This document shows, one piece after another, positions 12,694 through 24,831 of a stretch of DNA of 64,000 nucleotides. This DNA is from Paramarasmius palmivorus. Its lineage: Eukaryota > Basidiomycota > Agaricomycetes > Agaricales > Marasmiaceae. The DNA lies in assembly GCA_037176845.1 (NCBI GenBank), contig JAYKXP010000146.1, forward strand, positions 45,686-109,685, written 5' to 3'. The position numbers and the translations under genes are program-made. Numbering within the stretch: position 1 is the first letter of the stretch; each line of letters starts with the position of its first letter. The notes beneath the pieces were generated by a model that had not been told where the DNA came from, ran no database searches, and saw nothing but the letters and a program-made list of their open reading frames with translations.

Positions 12694-13029
12694 TAAGTAT
12701 GCTATGGCCAATCTTGCAGTTCAATACTGAATCGGTTTGTAGATGCATAAACGGAGGCACCAACATTATTTTTGCGACATCTGGATACTGAGTTTCGAAA
12801 CAATTGTTTCGTGTGGACAGGTTATATGTTGTATCATTGTCTCTTTCTCAGCTTCGGTAGCTGCTTAATGTATTGTTTTCCGAGTCGAGCTTCGTTCTTG
12901 CATCTAACTCGCGCGCCGATTTATACGTAGGTCCAGGTTAGATGTGAGATCGAAGTAAGCATAAGCACTCACTCAGTTCATCAGACTGATTTTCGACTAG
13001 CAAAGCGATCAGTGATGTAGAATGTTAGA
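12694..13029. other. Intergenic, 3' flank of the copy A2 fragment
   Basis: The first part is similar to the sequence following copy A (both have a GTAAGTA donor over the stop codon and an ATGYATAAAC block after the acceptor). No gene is visible in the remainder. Confidence 0.4.
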
Positions 13030-13640
13030 ACTTCTACCCCTGCGTATTGCGCCTACGCTAGTTCCCAGGCCTTGCTCTATTGCCCAGCTCATCCAACAGA
13101 CCCCGCAACATACCTCCTACTCTTCCTCACTTGTAGTATCCCCTACTTCTTCGCGTCAATCTACTCCTATGGGGCTCTTTATGCTCACTTTGCCTACCGG
13201 AGCATTAGAACCAATATGGCGCACATTGCGGAACACTACGAGCTAGCAGACGACGGAGAAGAACGTGGACGACTGGTCCAAAAGGATTTTGGGTTCCTAC
13301 ATTAGGCGGGGAGATTTTTGGGCACGTAGGCTTGCCCAGAAACCTCGACTAAAACTCGAAACATGATTTTGACAGACATGAAAGACTCAACCACTGGCGT
13401 ATGGTCGCATCTTGGTCGCATCCCCATCTCATCGTAGGTCAGGCATCGCATGAGTACGTGTGAGGAGCATGCGAGGAGGTACTCCCATTCCAATTCAAAG
13501 GCCAAACTTGCCTTCAAACGAGTAACGCTCTGAACGGAATACCAGTCTCATGCACGCACACTTCGCGAAAGATCTGGGTTGCGTGTTGTCGGTGAGGAGA
13601 TGTGGAGGTATGGGGTCAGGTGAATTAGGGTGTTCAACGT
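13030..13640 (+). pseudogene. GNAT N-acetyltransferase pseudogene
   Basis: It aligns along its length with the minus-strand GNAT gene at 50934-51820. Shared pieces are a membrane-type helix (YLLLFLT, then YFFASIYSYGALY), EHYELAD, STTG, STCEEHARRYSHSNSKAK and EYQSHAR. In the C-terminal half, stops and shifts break every frame (after DFGFLH, before ACPET and after VTL), and the acetyl-CoA loop is destroyed. The 5' part (13065-13300) keeps a reading frame that the 51-kb copy has lost by one base. It lies downstream of orphan copies A and A2, in the same order as GNAT and copy B in inverted orientation. Confidence 0.8.
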
Positions 13641-14277
13641 TCACCTGTGGGAAGTAGTTGTAGCGTAAGGGAAGTTATTGGGTGGAGATTTAAATTTAGA
13701 TGTTGTGGTTTTGAATGGGCCTTTTGGTCTGCGTGAACAGCTATTCGCGGCGCATGTGCAAATGCACGCGTAACGGTATAGATTGGCTGTGATTATTGGT
13801 TGATACAGGATGGATTGGTTGCATTTATATCATATAATCGATTTGACAGGAGTATGTATGGGATTGTAGAATGAGGAGGAGAAGGATATCCTTAGTAAAG
13901 TTGTAGTAAAGCGTTATAGCTGATAGCTGATAGTTCGGGTAAACGTTCCAACCTGCGTAAGCTGACGAACGTCTCTCTCAACGAGCTCGGCTCAGCTCGG
14001 CTCCCTGACAAAGAACCCGGATGTTCTCTATACTATACAATCCTGTCAGCAAGAATTCCCAAAGGGCAGGCCTGGCAGGTGTCACTGGCAAAAGCCGCAG
14101 GAAATCCCGTCGGAATCATTGGCCCACCAAATGACCTGACTACGTGGTTTCTCGAACGTTGCCGAAAACGATCCCCATGACGCGGCTCTCGACGACCTGG
14201 GAAAACGATCAACATAAAGAGCCCAGCTTCGAGCTCTTCTTTCTCTTCATCACCTCCCCAATACTCTGATTCCAAAC
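13641..14277. other. Intergenic / promoter region of the MGST3-like gene
   Basis: No gene seen. It contains a short direct repeat (TAGCTGATAGCTGATAG near 13917) and a GCTCGGCTC repeat at about 13986-14000. Confidence 0.4.
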
Positions 14278-15079
14278 ATGCCCACCACTGTTGTCGTTCC
14301 CGATGGGTAAGCAGTTTGCCGAGACGTAGAAATGACGCGCTATACTCACCTGAACCCTCGGATTTCAGCCTGCCTCTCGTTGGCGCATCCCTGCTCTCAA
14401 CTGCAGTCCTTCTTCTCGGTCAGGTATTCATAGTGGGAAGACGTAGGAAAGTTGCAAAAATCCCGTACCCCCAGAGTATGTCGCCATGGATTGTTCAATC
14501 ACGCAATTGGATTTTGACGTCGATTTTGATAGTGTACGCTGACAAGGCTCAGGAAGAGGCTTCATTTGATGCGAAAAAGTTCAACTGTGCTCAACGTATG
14601 TTCCGAATCCTAATCATGATGCTGTTGTAGCTGACCGACGTGAAGGCGCTCATCAAAATACGCTTGAAAGCATCCCGATCATCTACTTGACGTAGGTTTC
14701 TCTCTCAGGTATACTCCGTGAAACACAGCCTCACCAACGGATGTAGGACTGCCTTATCTGCTGTCGAATATCCGGTCCTAGCAGCATCGCTCTGCGGTCT
14801 CTGGACTGTCTCCCGAGTCTTTTACACCCGAGGCTACATCACAGGAGATCCCCAAAAGGTACTTGTGTCAATTAGATGTTCGTCACTACTCCTTGTATAC
14901 TGACTACAAACTTTTCTTGCAGCGTCTGAGAGGCGGCTTCCCCGGTTCAATCGCTCTCGTCGGTGCGTAGTATCTAATCAATCTAGCCTTTCCTCCATGT
15001 TGACGGCGACTTTTCAGGCTTACTCGGCACCTCGATGTACGTTGTTGGCCAAAGCGTGAAGGCATACCTTGGCTTCTAA
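14278..15079 (+). CDS. Microsomal glutathione S-transferase 3-like (MAPEG family)
   Basis: A small multi-spanning membrane enzyme of the MAPEG superfamily. The start (MPTTVVVPDG) is split by an intron at 14307-14368, and the second exon encodes the first membrane helix (LPLVGASLLSTAVLLLGQ). Spliced exons then give the family signatures: YADKAQEE, FNCAQRAHQNTLE (the conserved RAHxNxxE block), EYPVLAASLCGLW, and RGYITGDPQKRLRGGF near the end. The protein ends SVKAYLGF. The length (roughly 150 aa) fits MGST3. The family uses glutathione for conjugation or peroxidase activity in ER or outer mitochondrial membranes. The exact substrate cannot be read from sequence. At least five short introns are needed, and the one at about 14692-14744 was chosen because it restores the family pattern. 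Confidence 0.85.
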
Positions 15080-16144
15080 AAGTCACAATGGAGTTCTTAT
15101 GTTTGTTGGCATCTTGTAATGAATGGAATAGCGTACAGCAATCAATAATTTGACCTCTGCAAGCTTTTCGTTGGACCTAAATATACATCTGCGAGTTCTG
15201 AAGGGGTTGTTAAATTTGCACCTCTAGAGTATTGTACTAATAACAAGAAAAAAAGAAAACAAACATGCGTAGCTAACTAACAATAACATGCACGAATAAA
15301 ATAAAGAATTAAGAAAACATCCGTTCTATCCTTCAACTCCGCCGCCTTTGCTTGGTTATCGTGCGCGATGGTGTTGCCGCCTGCCTGGACCTTGTTGCCC
15401 GCTACCGCCTGGGTTGTAAGAGGGTAAAAATGTAGGGAATGTAATGAGTGAAAGTCCGAATATCCTTGGAGATTGCGTATAGTACAAAGGATGTGAATGA
15501 GTGACTGGGTGATAATGAAAATAGAGCAAGCGAGTGACAAAAGAGTAATTCCGTTGTGATTGAGGTGTAGAAATGTAACGAGCGTGGGTCGCTAAGATGC
15601 GATAAGTCCAAATGAGTGTGGGGCTCCTTGGGGAGCAATATGATACAGTAGGTTCAAGCGGCGGGTAGAACAGGGGGCTTGGGTTCGGATTCCTATTGGT
15701 AGCAGGGATATAGGTCCGTCGGGGATGGCATGGCATTGCGCGATAGGAGGTCCTTCTGCCGAAACAACGTCAGCATCGGGTGCTTAAACAAACGGTCCAC
15801 TGGTACTGTACCTATGTTGAAGAACCTCCGAGCGTCGGGCTTTTGAGGAAGAAGGCAAAGACCCCCAGAACAACGAGTTAACGAGAGCGAATGAAGGAAG
15901 CCAAAAGTGCAGTGTACATAAATAAAGAGATAAGAGCCAATATGACGAGTTAAAATAGGCGACTTGTGAAATAATGCGGAGGTGAGCATGGGTCGATGGA
16001 GTGTATAAAGAACGTATTATGTTGTGTTGCAATAGGGGATAAATACGGAAGGTTGAGGTCCGAGATTGCATAACTGAAAAAGCAATGACGGTGAAAGAGC
16101 CCAGAAAGAAATGGACGAGGAGCAGCTGGTGAAACGGTCTCTAA
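15080..16144. other. Intergenic between two convergent genes
   Basis: This is the 3' side of both the MGST3-like gene and the PI4P 5-kinase gene. Open stretches on the minus strand (15277-16071) are low-complexity Ser/Thr/Tyr/His-rich frames without domain or splice support. There is an A-rich patch near 15245-15310. I see no gene. Confidence 0.45.
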
Positions 16145-19100
16145 TCAAACAAATGACTCGCCACCATCTCCGCCACGCATTATCGCTTTCATGAACTTGA
16201 AGAACCTCTCTGCATATTCGTGTGGTGGTACAGGACTAATCTTGTGCTGGAGAGGCGTTAGTTTTCAGTCGGTTGTTCAAGCAGATGATGTGCACGTACC
16301 CGATCAGCACTCAAGCCCTTCCAGAAGTGCTCCACCTTCTTCAAACCGTTGTATGGTGTAAGGATGTCGATAACACCGAGATAGTAAATCATATCCATAT
16401 TCTCGTTGTTTTCGTCTGTAGCTCGAAGACCCTGCGAAGTAGAGATAAGCCTTTGTAAGGGAAGGAACAACACGCAGGCAAACTTACACCTTCATCTTGA
16501 TAGAAGACGAAATGGGTCCGATCCATTGTCTGCGCATCCATAGCATCCAAACCCAGCACCGAATCTTCTCTCTCGTTGTCACTCTCGCCTTTCTCGTCGC
16601 CTTGTTGCCTCCTGTCCAAAATGGGTTCCTCTTTCTCGCTAATCACATTCCCATCCTCTTCCTTTTCCTTCCCTTTCCCTTTAACTCCGCTGCTTATGCT
16701 GCTCCTCATGGCTCTAGCGCTTCCGGCAGAATTGACTCTGATATGTACAGGACCATGTGGAGTCGATCCAACTGCACTGCCATTCTGTGCAGGCTCTTCA
16801 AACGGCTTCGGATCAACTTCTCGCATAGCACGTCGAAGAGCAATCGCATCTTGGCTGTTACTGTGACCATAATAGGAAGTCGACTTTGGTCTTGACATGG
16901 ACAGATTATGCGCAGAGTGAGACGCGTGTCGCCGCAGTGCAATGTCAGGCTATGTTATTGTCAATAAAGAACACGACAAGGAACTGCATTGCAAAGAAGC
17001 TTACCTCGAAGACTTTGAGCGTTCTCCGTCGGACGTTATCCCTGTTCCCTCGTTGCATGTTGTGAATCCCAACGAGCAAACTGTAGTCCATGACGTGGAG
17101 ACTTTTGAGAAGCTCTTTGTCTCGCCTGTGAAAACATTAGCGCCGATCAAATAGTCAAATACACAAACGTACCGTAGTTGTTCGGTAAGTAGAGCACGCT
17201 TTTCCGGTCCCCAACTCCAGCCGGTTGCCTTTCTTGATCCAGTTCAAATCCTTCAAGACCGGTGACGTCTTTTTCTTCTTTGACGAGGACGGTGCTGGTT
17301 GTGACGGATCTTGCTTCTCTGATCCTTCCGACGATTCTGGGCCCTGCAGCAAACGTGCTAAGATAAGGGGACACATGAGGGGTAATAGTAGAGCTAACCT
17401 TGTCTTTATCAATCCACTCTCTCCCGACCGTACTTCCCTTCAAGTCATACGTCTCGTGGATATCCTTATGAGGAGGGAACAAGTTGTTCATGATGACGAA
17501 ATGAATCTTGCGCCCTCTCGGTAGTTTGACACGATGCAAACCATAGAATCGACTGATGAGAGTATGTGGGTTCGACTTGACATGGTCGTAGTACCTGGGA
17601 AGGTGCTTGAGAGATTGTATATGAATAGCATATGAAAAGGACCCACTTTCTCAGGACCTTCAGCAGGAATTTGTGCTCCTTATGATGAATTGTTTTGATG
17701 ATGAACCGATAATCCCTGCTAAAGTAGAAGAAACTCCCGGACTTTCCAGGCGATCCCAATTCGCTCAGAATATACTTGCTCGTCAACGATAACAAGTAAT
17801 CTGCGGGATCCAAATGGAAGTAGTCTTCCCGTAAACTCCGAAACACCCACGGTGCGTAGTCCTTGAACTTGAAATCATACTTGGCACTAGGGGTAAGTTC
17901 GTTCCCAACAATATCGAACGAGTACTTGTGCCGAGCAGTAAAGTCTTCGTCTGTCAATGGCCGTTTGATCTTGGCCTGGCACCTCGAAACGCCTATCCGG
18001 ATACCAGTGAGCATATTGTACATCAACACATAGTTGACGTGGTCTTCCCCAATGAGGTTGCCAACTAGTGGAACGTCATCGTCTTTATGCGTGGGTGCGA
18101 CGCTCGCTTCACGAGTCAAAGCTGCCTCGGCTTTGGCACGTTTCTCCTGGCGCTCCCGGCGAATTCTCTCGGCATGAAGCTGAATATCGTTTGTCATATC
18201 ACTGGGGTCATCGGAAGGAAAGATGTTCGTGTGACCTGGTCCTGGGGTGGAGCCGTACTGCGCATGCTGAGACGTGAGTAGAGACGCACGTACGCCAGCA
18301 TTCGAAGAACGGGATGGGAGAGAAGTAAACGCTGAACCAGTGGTGTTGCGGCGAGTTGGACGAGATACTGGAGGGGGCTGTAGATAGTCTGTTTGTGAAG
18401 GCTGTAATAATGCAGGTACTTTGGATGCCGAAGGTGGATGCGATTCTGAAGGTGTAATCGTGCGTAATGAGGTTTTCGTAGTTTCGATAGAGGTACGGGC
18501 GTCGGTGCGTGGATCTGTTGCTAAAGTAGAGGAACGGATGGGTATTTGGCGGGCAGATGCAGAAGACGTTCGAGTGCGCCTAATGGGCTCCGGCTCCTCA
18601 AAAACGACGGACGGTGTAGTGATAGGCTCTGACTGTGTCGGCTTTGACATTTGGGGTACTCGAGTATTGCTTGGCTCTACGGCAGGCTCTTCTTTGGGTG
18701 GTAAAACCAGCCTATCGTCGTTACTGTCCTCTTCGTCGGTCGCTGGAGGCGAAGGAGGTGCTTGGACATGGGAAGTCGACGGAGTGTCAGTGTCGAGTGC
18801 TGTCGTTATTCTTTGGGACATTTTCTGGATAAAGTTGTCCGGTACTGGTCCAGAGCCGACCTGTACAGTATCGCCAGTAACCTTCAGGATGTGAAACTCG
18901 CCCCTCTGCTGAGCCAATGCGTGCATGGGGTTGACGGAGGCGTTATTGACGGTGGAGATGGATGAAGTAGAGGAGGAGTTTGATATGGGAGCGGTCCTGA
19001 AGGAGGCGGCTGATGACGATGGTGCAGCGCTACTCTTCGTGGAAAGCATGCTATGTCGCTGGTGAGGATCCTGGTTGAAAGAATTCGACGATGACGTTCT

Positions 19101-19169
19101 GCTCAGCGTCGTCATCGTCATCCTCGTCGTCGTTGAGAGCAAGAAAGTGTTGAGTTTGTTACCGGCCAA
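16145..19169 (-). CDS. MSS4: Phosphatidylinositol-4-phosphate 5-kinase (MSS4 type)
   Basis: This enzyme makes PI(4,5)P2 at the plasma membrane, which controls actin, endocytosis and polarity. The first half (from ATG 19169) is a long Ser/Thr/Pro-rich tail. The PIP-kinase core follows: [24 protein letters not shown], the nucleotide loop [13 protein letters not shown] with the IIKTI lysine, [19 protein letters not shown], the catalytic [10 protein letters not shown], and [13 protein letters not shown] with the metal-binding aspartate. The specificity loop [10 protein letters not shown] then leads to [13 protein letters not shown]. The protein ends GGDGGESFV with the stop at 16145. A charged insert ([11 protein letters not shown]) lies between the MDYSLL block and the YYLGVID block. 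At least four introns interrupt the kinase half. All catalytic motifs are present, and the EHFWK loop fits the 4-phosphate-using (type I) class. Confidence 0.93.
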
Positions 19170-19587
19170 ACAAACACTGGCTCTCCGTAAATTTCGACCC
19201 TGAGTCTCACTCTACCTCTGTCTATCACTCTTTCTGTTTCAAATTACTACAGACAATCATAACTTTTTTTCGTCTATATTCTCTATTCGACTCATTGGAT
19301 GCTGCGACATGAGCGAAAATACAAGGAAAACAGCGACCAGCCCAAATCTTCCTATCGTCATCGGTATCTTTTCGTTGCCTGCACAACCATGGGATTCACA
19401 TTGAAAGTCACCACACGTCTCAGAGGCTATCCAGCAATCCTGATGATGGGCGCTGGATCATTTTGGCCCGAACCTGCGCCCTAGGGGTATTGATTCAATG
19501 CTATGTGCATGATTCCACGCTCGTCATCTTTCGCATGCCTCAATCTTTCATCTCCAAGCACTATCACTGATACTAGTCTCCCAAGAC
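19170..19587. other. Divergent intergenic region, kinase and monooxygenase promoters
   Basis: About 420 bp between the start codons of two divergent genes. An open stretch at 19299-19484 has no support. Pyrimidine-rich tracts lie upstream of the kinase start. Confidence 0.4.
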
Positions 19588-22183
19588 ATGGCCGAATTTC
19601 CTGAATCTGTGGATGTTGTCATGTAAGTGGACGTTGCTTTTGAGCAGGAAGACAACTGATTGTTCCTTAGTGTTGGTGCAGGCCCTGTTGGTGTACTTTT
19701 GGCTTATCAGTTCGCTCGATTTGGGTGCCGGCCTTTCATCATCGGTGAGTACTATTTCTCCAGACTTGTATACTCATCTTTGACTGTAGTGCTCAGAACA
19801 GGAAGATAAGACACTCTTGGACCCATATGGTCGAGCTTGCACGCTCTGGCCCCGTACTATCGAACTATTAGACCAACTAGACTTGGCAGAGCGTCTTTTG
19901 CAAGCGGGCGTGATAACGAGAACAAGCTTACACTTTCATGAGTTGGTCTGCAGCTCGTTTGTACGCTTTCAACTTTGTTAACCTGTCTGATAGGGGACGC
20001 CGAGTAAAGGGCGGCTTGATGTATGGAAGCCGGATGGACAAGCTAGGTGGTTCTCCTTCGTTGTCGCTTCTTTGACGGAATTCAATGCTACCTGCAGGAG
20101 ACACATTCTTCAGATTTGCGTACGTTCCTATCGCCCGTTTTCGGACTGCATTCCCGAAGCTCTTCCCAGGTTACATCTCAGGCAGCGATTGATCGAAGAA
20201 GAATTCACTCTTGCCCTGGAAGAATACGGTCACGAACTGCGCATGCGACATGCCATCGAATCATTCACTATCGGCGAGGAGGCGGGTAACGAATATCCGA
20301 TACGCGTACATGTCAGGGATTTAGCTCATGACCGTGTCACTCAAATCAAGACGTCAGTTATCTCTCGTCATCTACCTCATGAAGCTGACCTTTACTTCGA
20401 CACAGACGTTATTTGATCGGCGCAGACGTGAGTTGTAAAACTCTTCTGAAGACATAAATCAATCTCCAAAACCTAGGGAGGAAAGTCTACCGTTCGTAAA
20501 CTTGCCAGCATCTCCTTTGATGGTGAAAATACTAGCAAGCGGTGGATACGGATGGACGCTAGAGTGAAGACAAACATGCCTAATCCTCGAAGCCTTAACA
20601 GCATAGCCAGCAGATCTCATGGACAAATCCTTTGGTGCCCTAACGACAATGGACTGACTAGGATTGGTTATGTATTTTCCCCAGCGTTGCTGGAGAAGTA
20701 CGGCGGAGTGGAAGGAGTAACCTTGGAAGTGGCGATAGAGGAAGCGAAGGAAGCATTGCAGCCTTTCGAGGTCGAGTTCGAGAGTGTAGAGTGGTTCACT
20801 ATCTATGTGGGTACCACATATCGCGATTCTTGTTACCATTATCGAGCTGATGCCATTTGTAGGGAATAGGTCAAAGAATCGCAGGGAGATTCTCAAACGA
20901 AGGGAATAGGGTGTTCCTTGCGGGCGACGCTTGCCATACTCATAGTTCTGGGTCCGCTCAAGGGCTGAACACGGGAATCCATGAGTCAGTATTGCTCGTT
21001 CATGTCCAGACGATTTGAACTCATTGGCCCCGCAGTGCTGTCAACCTAGCGTGGAAACTCGCAGTAAGGCGCTTCTGTTTATGTGTGGCGTTCTTCACGA
21101 AACAGATCTCCTAACTCAGCTTCATATCCGTGGAATCGCTCAAGACTCTTTGTTGGCTTCATACGATGAGGAGCGACGGCCAGTTGTTCAACAAGTCAGA
21201 CTTCATTTTCAATGTCGACTCGCTGTTCCCTTACACATTTGCCATACCTAGGTCATCGATAACGACAAGACGATCAGCATGCTCATTTCTGGGGAGTATC
21301 CTCCTCGGTTTCAGGGAAGAACGGAGAGCACGCGGTAATAGATTCTAACATAATCTTTCGAGTTGTGTTCAATGTGCAATATAGGGACATCCTGACGGAA
21401 TGGTTTGACGATATGAATATGCAAGCGTTTACTCTGGGTCTCGGTGGGTAGTCTCCGTTAACTGCCCACCAAAAGTATCTCATATAATTCATCGGACAAT
21501 AAGGAATATCTTATTGTGCGGGGCATAATTTGGACTGGTCTCGCGTCAAAAGTTGATTCATTTCATAGTACCCAACTTGATCAACCGGGAAGCCAATGGT
21601 CCTTCTCGAGCAACCGTGAACCCGGGGGAACGAGGTCCAGACGTGTACCTCACTAGCATCGGGTACGAAAGTGTCCTTCACGAGGAATGGGCTGAGGCTC
21701 GGCTGACAACGTATTACTATGCAGAACTGGTGATCCCATCCGGTTGCAGAAGCTGGTGAGGAACGATGCCAAGTTCTCGTACGTGGCCCCAATAAGTTAC
21801 TCGTAAATAAGTGACGAAGGTCTACACACAACAGGATCGTCATCTTTGCGGGTAATCCGACTCAGACTTGCTCGGCATATTTTCTCTTCACGAATCACTT
21901 ACCTGATTTCACCCAGTCTTTCCCAGCTCAGGCGTTCAAGTGGTTCACTATTCCTTCGGTAGCCGGCAACGGTGGCCAAGAAGTCCTTGGTACGATTCCG
22001 AAGGGCAAAGTCTATTTCGACGAAGGAGTGAAGGCTCATGAGATTTACGGAGTGGATATTTACAAAGGTGCTGTTGTGGTATTCAGGCCGGATGGATGGG
22101 TCGGGACTGTCGTTGAGTTAAATGAGAACGGTGTCGATGGCTTGATTGCGTACTTTGACTTGATTCTCAAACAGGGCAAATGA
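19588..22183 (+). CDS. FAD-dependent aromatic monooxygenase (phenol 2-monooxygenase type)
   Basis: This is a flavoprotein hydroxylase of the group that hydroxylates phenols and related aromatics with NADPH and O2. The start MAEFPESVDVV runs across an intron into the FAD-binding motif VGAGPVGVLLAYQFARFG. The next exons give DPYGRACTLWPRTIELLDQL, RQRLIEEEFTLALEEYG, and the second FAD signature RVFLAGDACHTHSSGSAQGL followed by NTGIHD and NLAWKLA. The C-terminus (FAGNPTQT ... IPKGKVYFDEG ... YGVDIYKGAVVVFRPDGW, ending LILKQGK) matches the thioredoxin-like dimerisation domain of this group. About ten introns are required. All are canonical except one weaker donor (GTTGGT, about 19941), chosen to keep the frame. 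The substrate is unknown. Confidence 0.85.
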
Positions 22184-22458
22184 CATTATGAATAGAATTC
22201 AAGTACGCAGGTATTTCGCTTCAACTTTAAGATCACAGTTTACTAAATCCAAAGCAGCATGCATTTTATTGTGTTTCGCGCCATGTGTTTTACCACACAA
22301 ACACATGTAACAAAGCACTTTCGACGATATTCTATCAGACAGCTCGCTGGATATCAGCACGATGTGTGCTTCTTTTGGTGGATCGGAAGTCTACTGGGAT
22401 CACCTGACCCGTCTGAAGACTTAAAAGTATTCTCGTCCTGTGGGACATCAGGCTTTCA

Positions 22459-24533
22459 ATGATGCTTACCCTCGCTGGTCCAATTGTTTTGGTGCTATCT
22501 CTTGCCTCAGCATGCGCACAACACGTTCCTGCGTGGGGACAGTGCGGTGGTGTCGATTATAATGGTCCTGTGGGCGAGTGATTTGTGTATTGCACCCGGG
22601 GTATACGATGATAACACCGTTGTTTTTATAGCATGTGTATCTGGTCAGCATTGCGTTGCTATCGACAATCGCTACTCCCAGTGCCAAGTTGAAGAAGTCA
22701 CCACAGGCTCTTCGCCAGTCACACCGGTCACCAATGCTGATTCGACTGATTTCGTGAAGACATCAGGACAACAATTCATCTTGAACGGATCAAGGTTCAC
22801 TGTAGTTGGGTATGTCACATTATCTGCAACTCTATTCCCCGCAAGTTGATCTTGAATGATAGTTCTAACTCGTACTGGGTTGGCCTGACGGGCCTCAACA
22901 CCACTGACATGAACAAAGCTTTTACCGACATTGCGAAGACTGGCGCTACTGTCGTAAGGTAGGACTGTTGCATCGGTCCGTTTCAGTACGGTTGTCTAAC
23001 TTTGTGATGTGCTCTAGAACTTGGTGAGAAAATCTCTTTCCTCGCGCCGACCTCAACTTATTCAGGATTTTTCGACCTTCGTAAACTAGGGGCTTTAACG
23101 AGGTTACGACCGCTTCACCTGGTATCCCATACTACCAAAGCTGGTCTGGCTCGACCCCGACGGTTAATACCGGGAGCGATGGACTGCGGAACTTTGGTGC
23201 GCTTTTTAGCCAATATTATTCATCCTTTCTCATATCTAGCATAACAGACAACGTAGTTGCGGCAGCGAGGGCCAACGGAATCCGACTCATCGTTGCGCTG
23301 TGAGTGGCTGTTGAATCTTCCTCGACGTGACTGCTCAGTCTCATCAAGGACAAACAACTGGGCGGACTACGGGTAAGATACTGGCGCTGATAGCTTTATT
23401 TGTATCGGTTACTGTTGAACTTTACGCAGTGGCATGGACGTTTATGTGAACCAAATTGTCGGAAACGGTCAACCTCACCACCTGTTCTACACGAACGAGA
23501 ATGTAATTGTGGGTTTCGTTTGCTTGTCCAACGAATGATGCGTGACCGATCAATCAAGGCTGCTTACAAGGACTACATTTCCGCTTTCGTCGGCCGCTAC
23601 AAGAATGAGCCTACCATTATGGTGCGTAGGACTGTATCGATATATTGTATACTGGCTCGTTGACTGCTTTCCCAGGCCTGGGAGCTCGGTTTGTACTTAT
23701 TCCCCTCTACTTGATCACCTAGAATAACTTGTGGTCTCGATCAGCGAACGAGCCGAGATGCAGAGGGACTAGCATGTGGGCCCCCTGTTCACTTGCTCTA
23801 GCGAGCCCTCTTTCTAACGCATTCCCAAATCTTAGTTTTACATCTGGAACCTGCACGACAGCGACAATCACGAAGTGGGCGAGTGACATCTCCGCGTACA
23901 TCAAGTCAATCGATGTGAATCATCTTGTGGCTCTTGGAGACGAGGGCTTTTTCAATCGACCTCAGAATATCTTCGCATCATGGCCGTATCGGTATGCAGT
24001 GAGAACCGTCTTCATTTGTGACGTAGTATACTAAAAGACCTCAGAGGCGGCGACGGCATCGACTTCGATGCCAACTTGCAGATCAGCACGCTCGATTTTG
24101 GGACTGTTCATGTATGTACGACTGAGTCATGACAGGTCTGAAAGCTCATGACTTTAGTAGTCATATCCCATTACTTGGGCTCAAATTTTTAATCCGGCCA
24201 GCTGGGGAACTAAATGGATACAAGACCACGCAGCCTCTCAGCAAGCCGCCGACAAGCCGGTCATCCTCGAAGAATTTGGGATCACTTTCTCGCAGAGCTC
24301 TATCTACGCGACCTGGCTAGAGACTGTCATTAGCTCAGGCCTCACGGGCGATCTCATATGGTAAGTTCTATTTAACTACGGTGTATCTCGTCAACCTTAA
24401 CATCTATAGGCAATCTGGATCTAACCTCAACGATGGACAAAGAACACCGGACGATGGATATACTATTTATCCTGACGGTCCTGTGTATCCAATTATAACA
24501 AGTCATGCCGCTGCTTTGAAAGCGCGGGATTGA
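22459..24533 (+). CDS. Endo-beta-1,4-mannanase 1, CBM1 plus GH5
   Basis: A secreted hemicellulase predicted to cut the mannan backbone. A signal peptide (MMLTLAGPIVLVLSLASACA) is followed by a CBM1 (VPAWGQCGG ... YSQC), a short linker and a GH5 subfamily 7-like catalytic domain. Visible landmarks are SNSYWVGL, TWGFNEVT, TNNWADYG, AFVGRYKNEPTIM, WELANEPRC (acid/base Glu), HLVALGDEGFF and VILEEFG (nucleophile Glu). The domain then runs through GLTGDLIW to YPIITSHAAALKARD. It has the same exon layout as mannanase 2 at 33053. The first intron begins with GC (22574-22631). In the CBM1 one of the two tandem tyrosines is Arg (NRYSQC) and the usual GWHC-type Trp is Gln, so cellulose binding is probably weaker. 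The intron after RCRGT has an unusual donor, or the segment may be read through. Confidence 0.87.
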
Positions 24534-24579
24534 AAATAATGAAAGAACCGCTATGTATCTGAAATAGAGAAACGTCGTT

Positions 24580-24585
24580 ACGCGT
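24580..24585. promoter_or_regulatory. ACGCGT box, relic shared with separase promoter
   Basis: Its flanks match the ACGCGT box at 35271, which lies just upstream of separase. The simplest reading is that mannanase plus the start of the separase promoter was duplicated, leaving this copy without its gene. Confidence 0.4.
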
Positions 24586-24804
24586 CGGTTACGCGACTGT
24601 ATACGAGCTTACCACGTGCCCCGACTCTATTGCCATAAGCAGTAGAGCCGAAAGTTCTTCCCACATCGGGTGTTGGGTTGCGCACTCGGTTGCTAGTCTG
24701 CTTTTTTTCGCGGGTCCGACCCGTTGCCCAAAATATATGTCACATGACTAGCACAATGATGTGATTATCAGTAGATAACTCCGGTACTCTAGATAACAAA
24801 TTTG

Positions 24805-24828
24805 ACGCGTTTGCCTGACTTCACGCGT
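24805..24828. promoter_or_regulatory. Two ACGCGT boxes immediately before the helicase start
   Basis: ACGCGT at 24805-24810 and again at 24823-24828, each followed by TT, the second ending 3 bp before the ATG at 24832. Two MCB cores within 24 bp are unlikely by chance and suggest S-phase (MBF-type) expression of the helicase, with a transcript start upstream. Confidence 0.45.
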
Positions 24829-24831
24829 TTC

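Larger units (their letters stand above)
24534..24831. other. Intergenic; possible left border of the helicase/DUF6589 cassette
   Basis: The first 60 bp (24575-24595) carry TACGCGTCGGTTACG, very like TAACGCGTCGGTCACG downstream of mannanase 2 (35269-35285). After about 24600 the two downstream regions no longer match, so this may mark the border of an insertion. No clear terminal inverted repeat or target duplication was found by eye. Confidence 0.4.

Noticed and set aside
15277..16071. Overlapping minus-strand ORFs between the MGST3-like gene and the PI4P 5-kinase
   Set aside because: Low-complexity frames in the 3' flanks of two convergent genes, with no motif and no supporting start context.
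16497..16895. Plus-strand ORF inside the PI4P 5-kinase locus
   Set aside because: It is the antisense shadow of the charged insert and C-terminal part of the kinase, which has clear family motifs on the minus strand.
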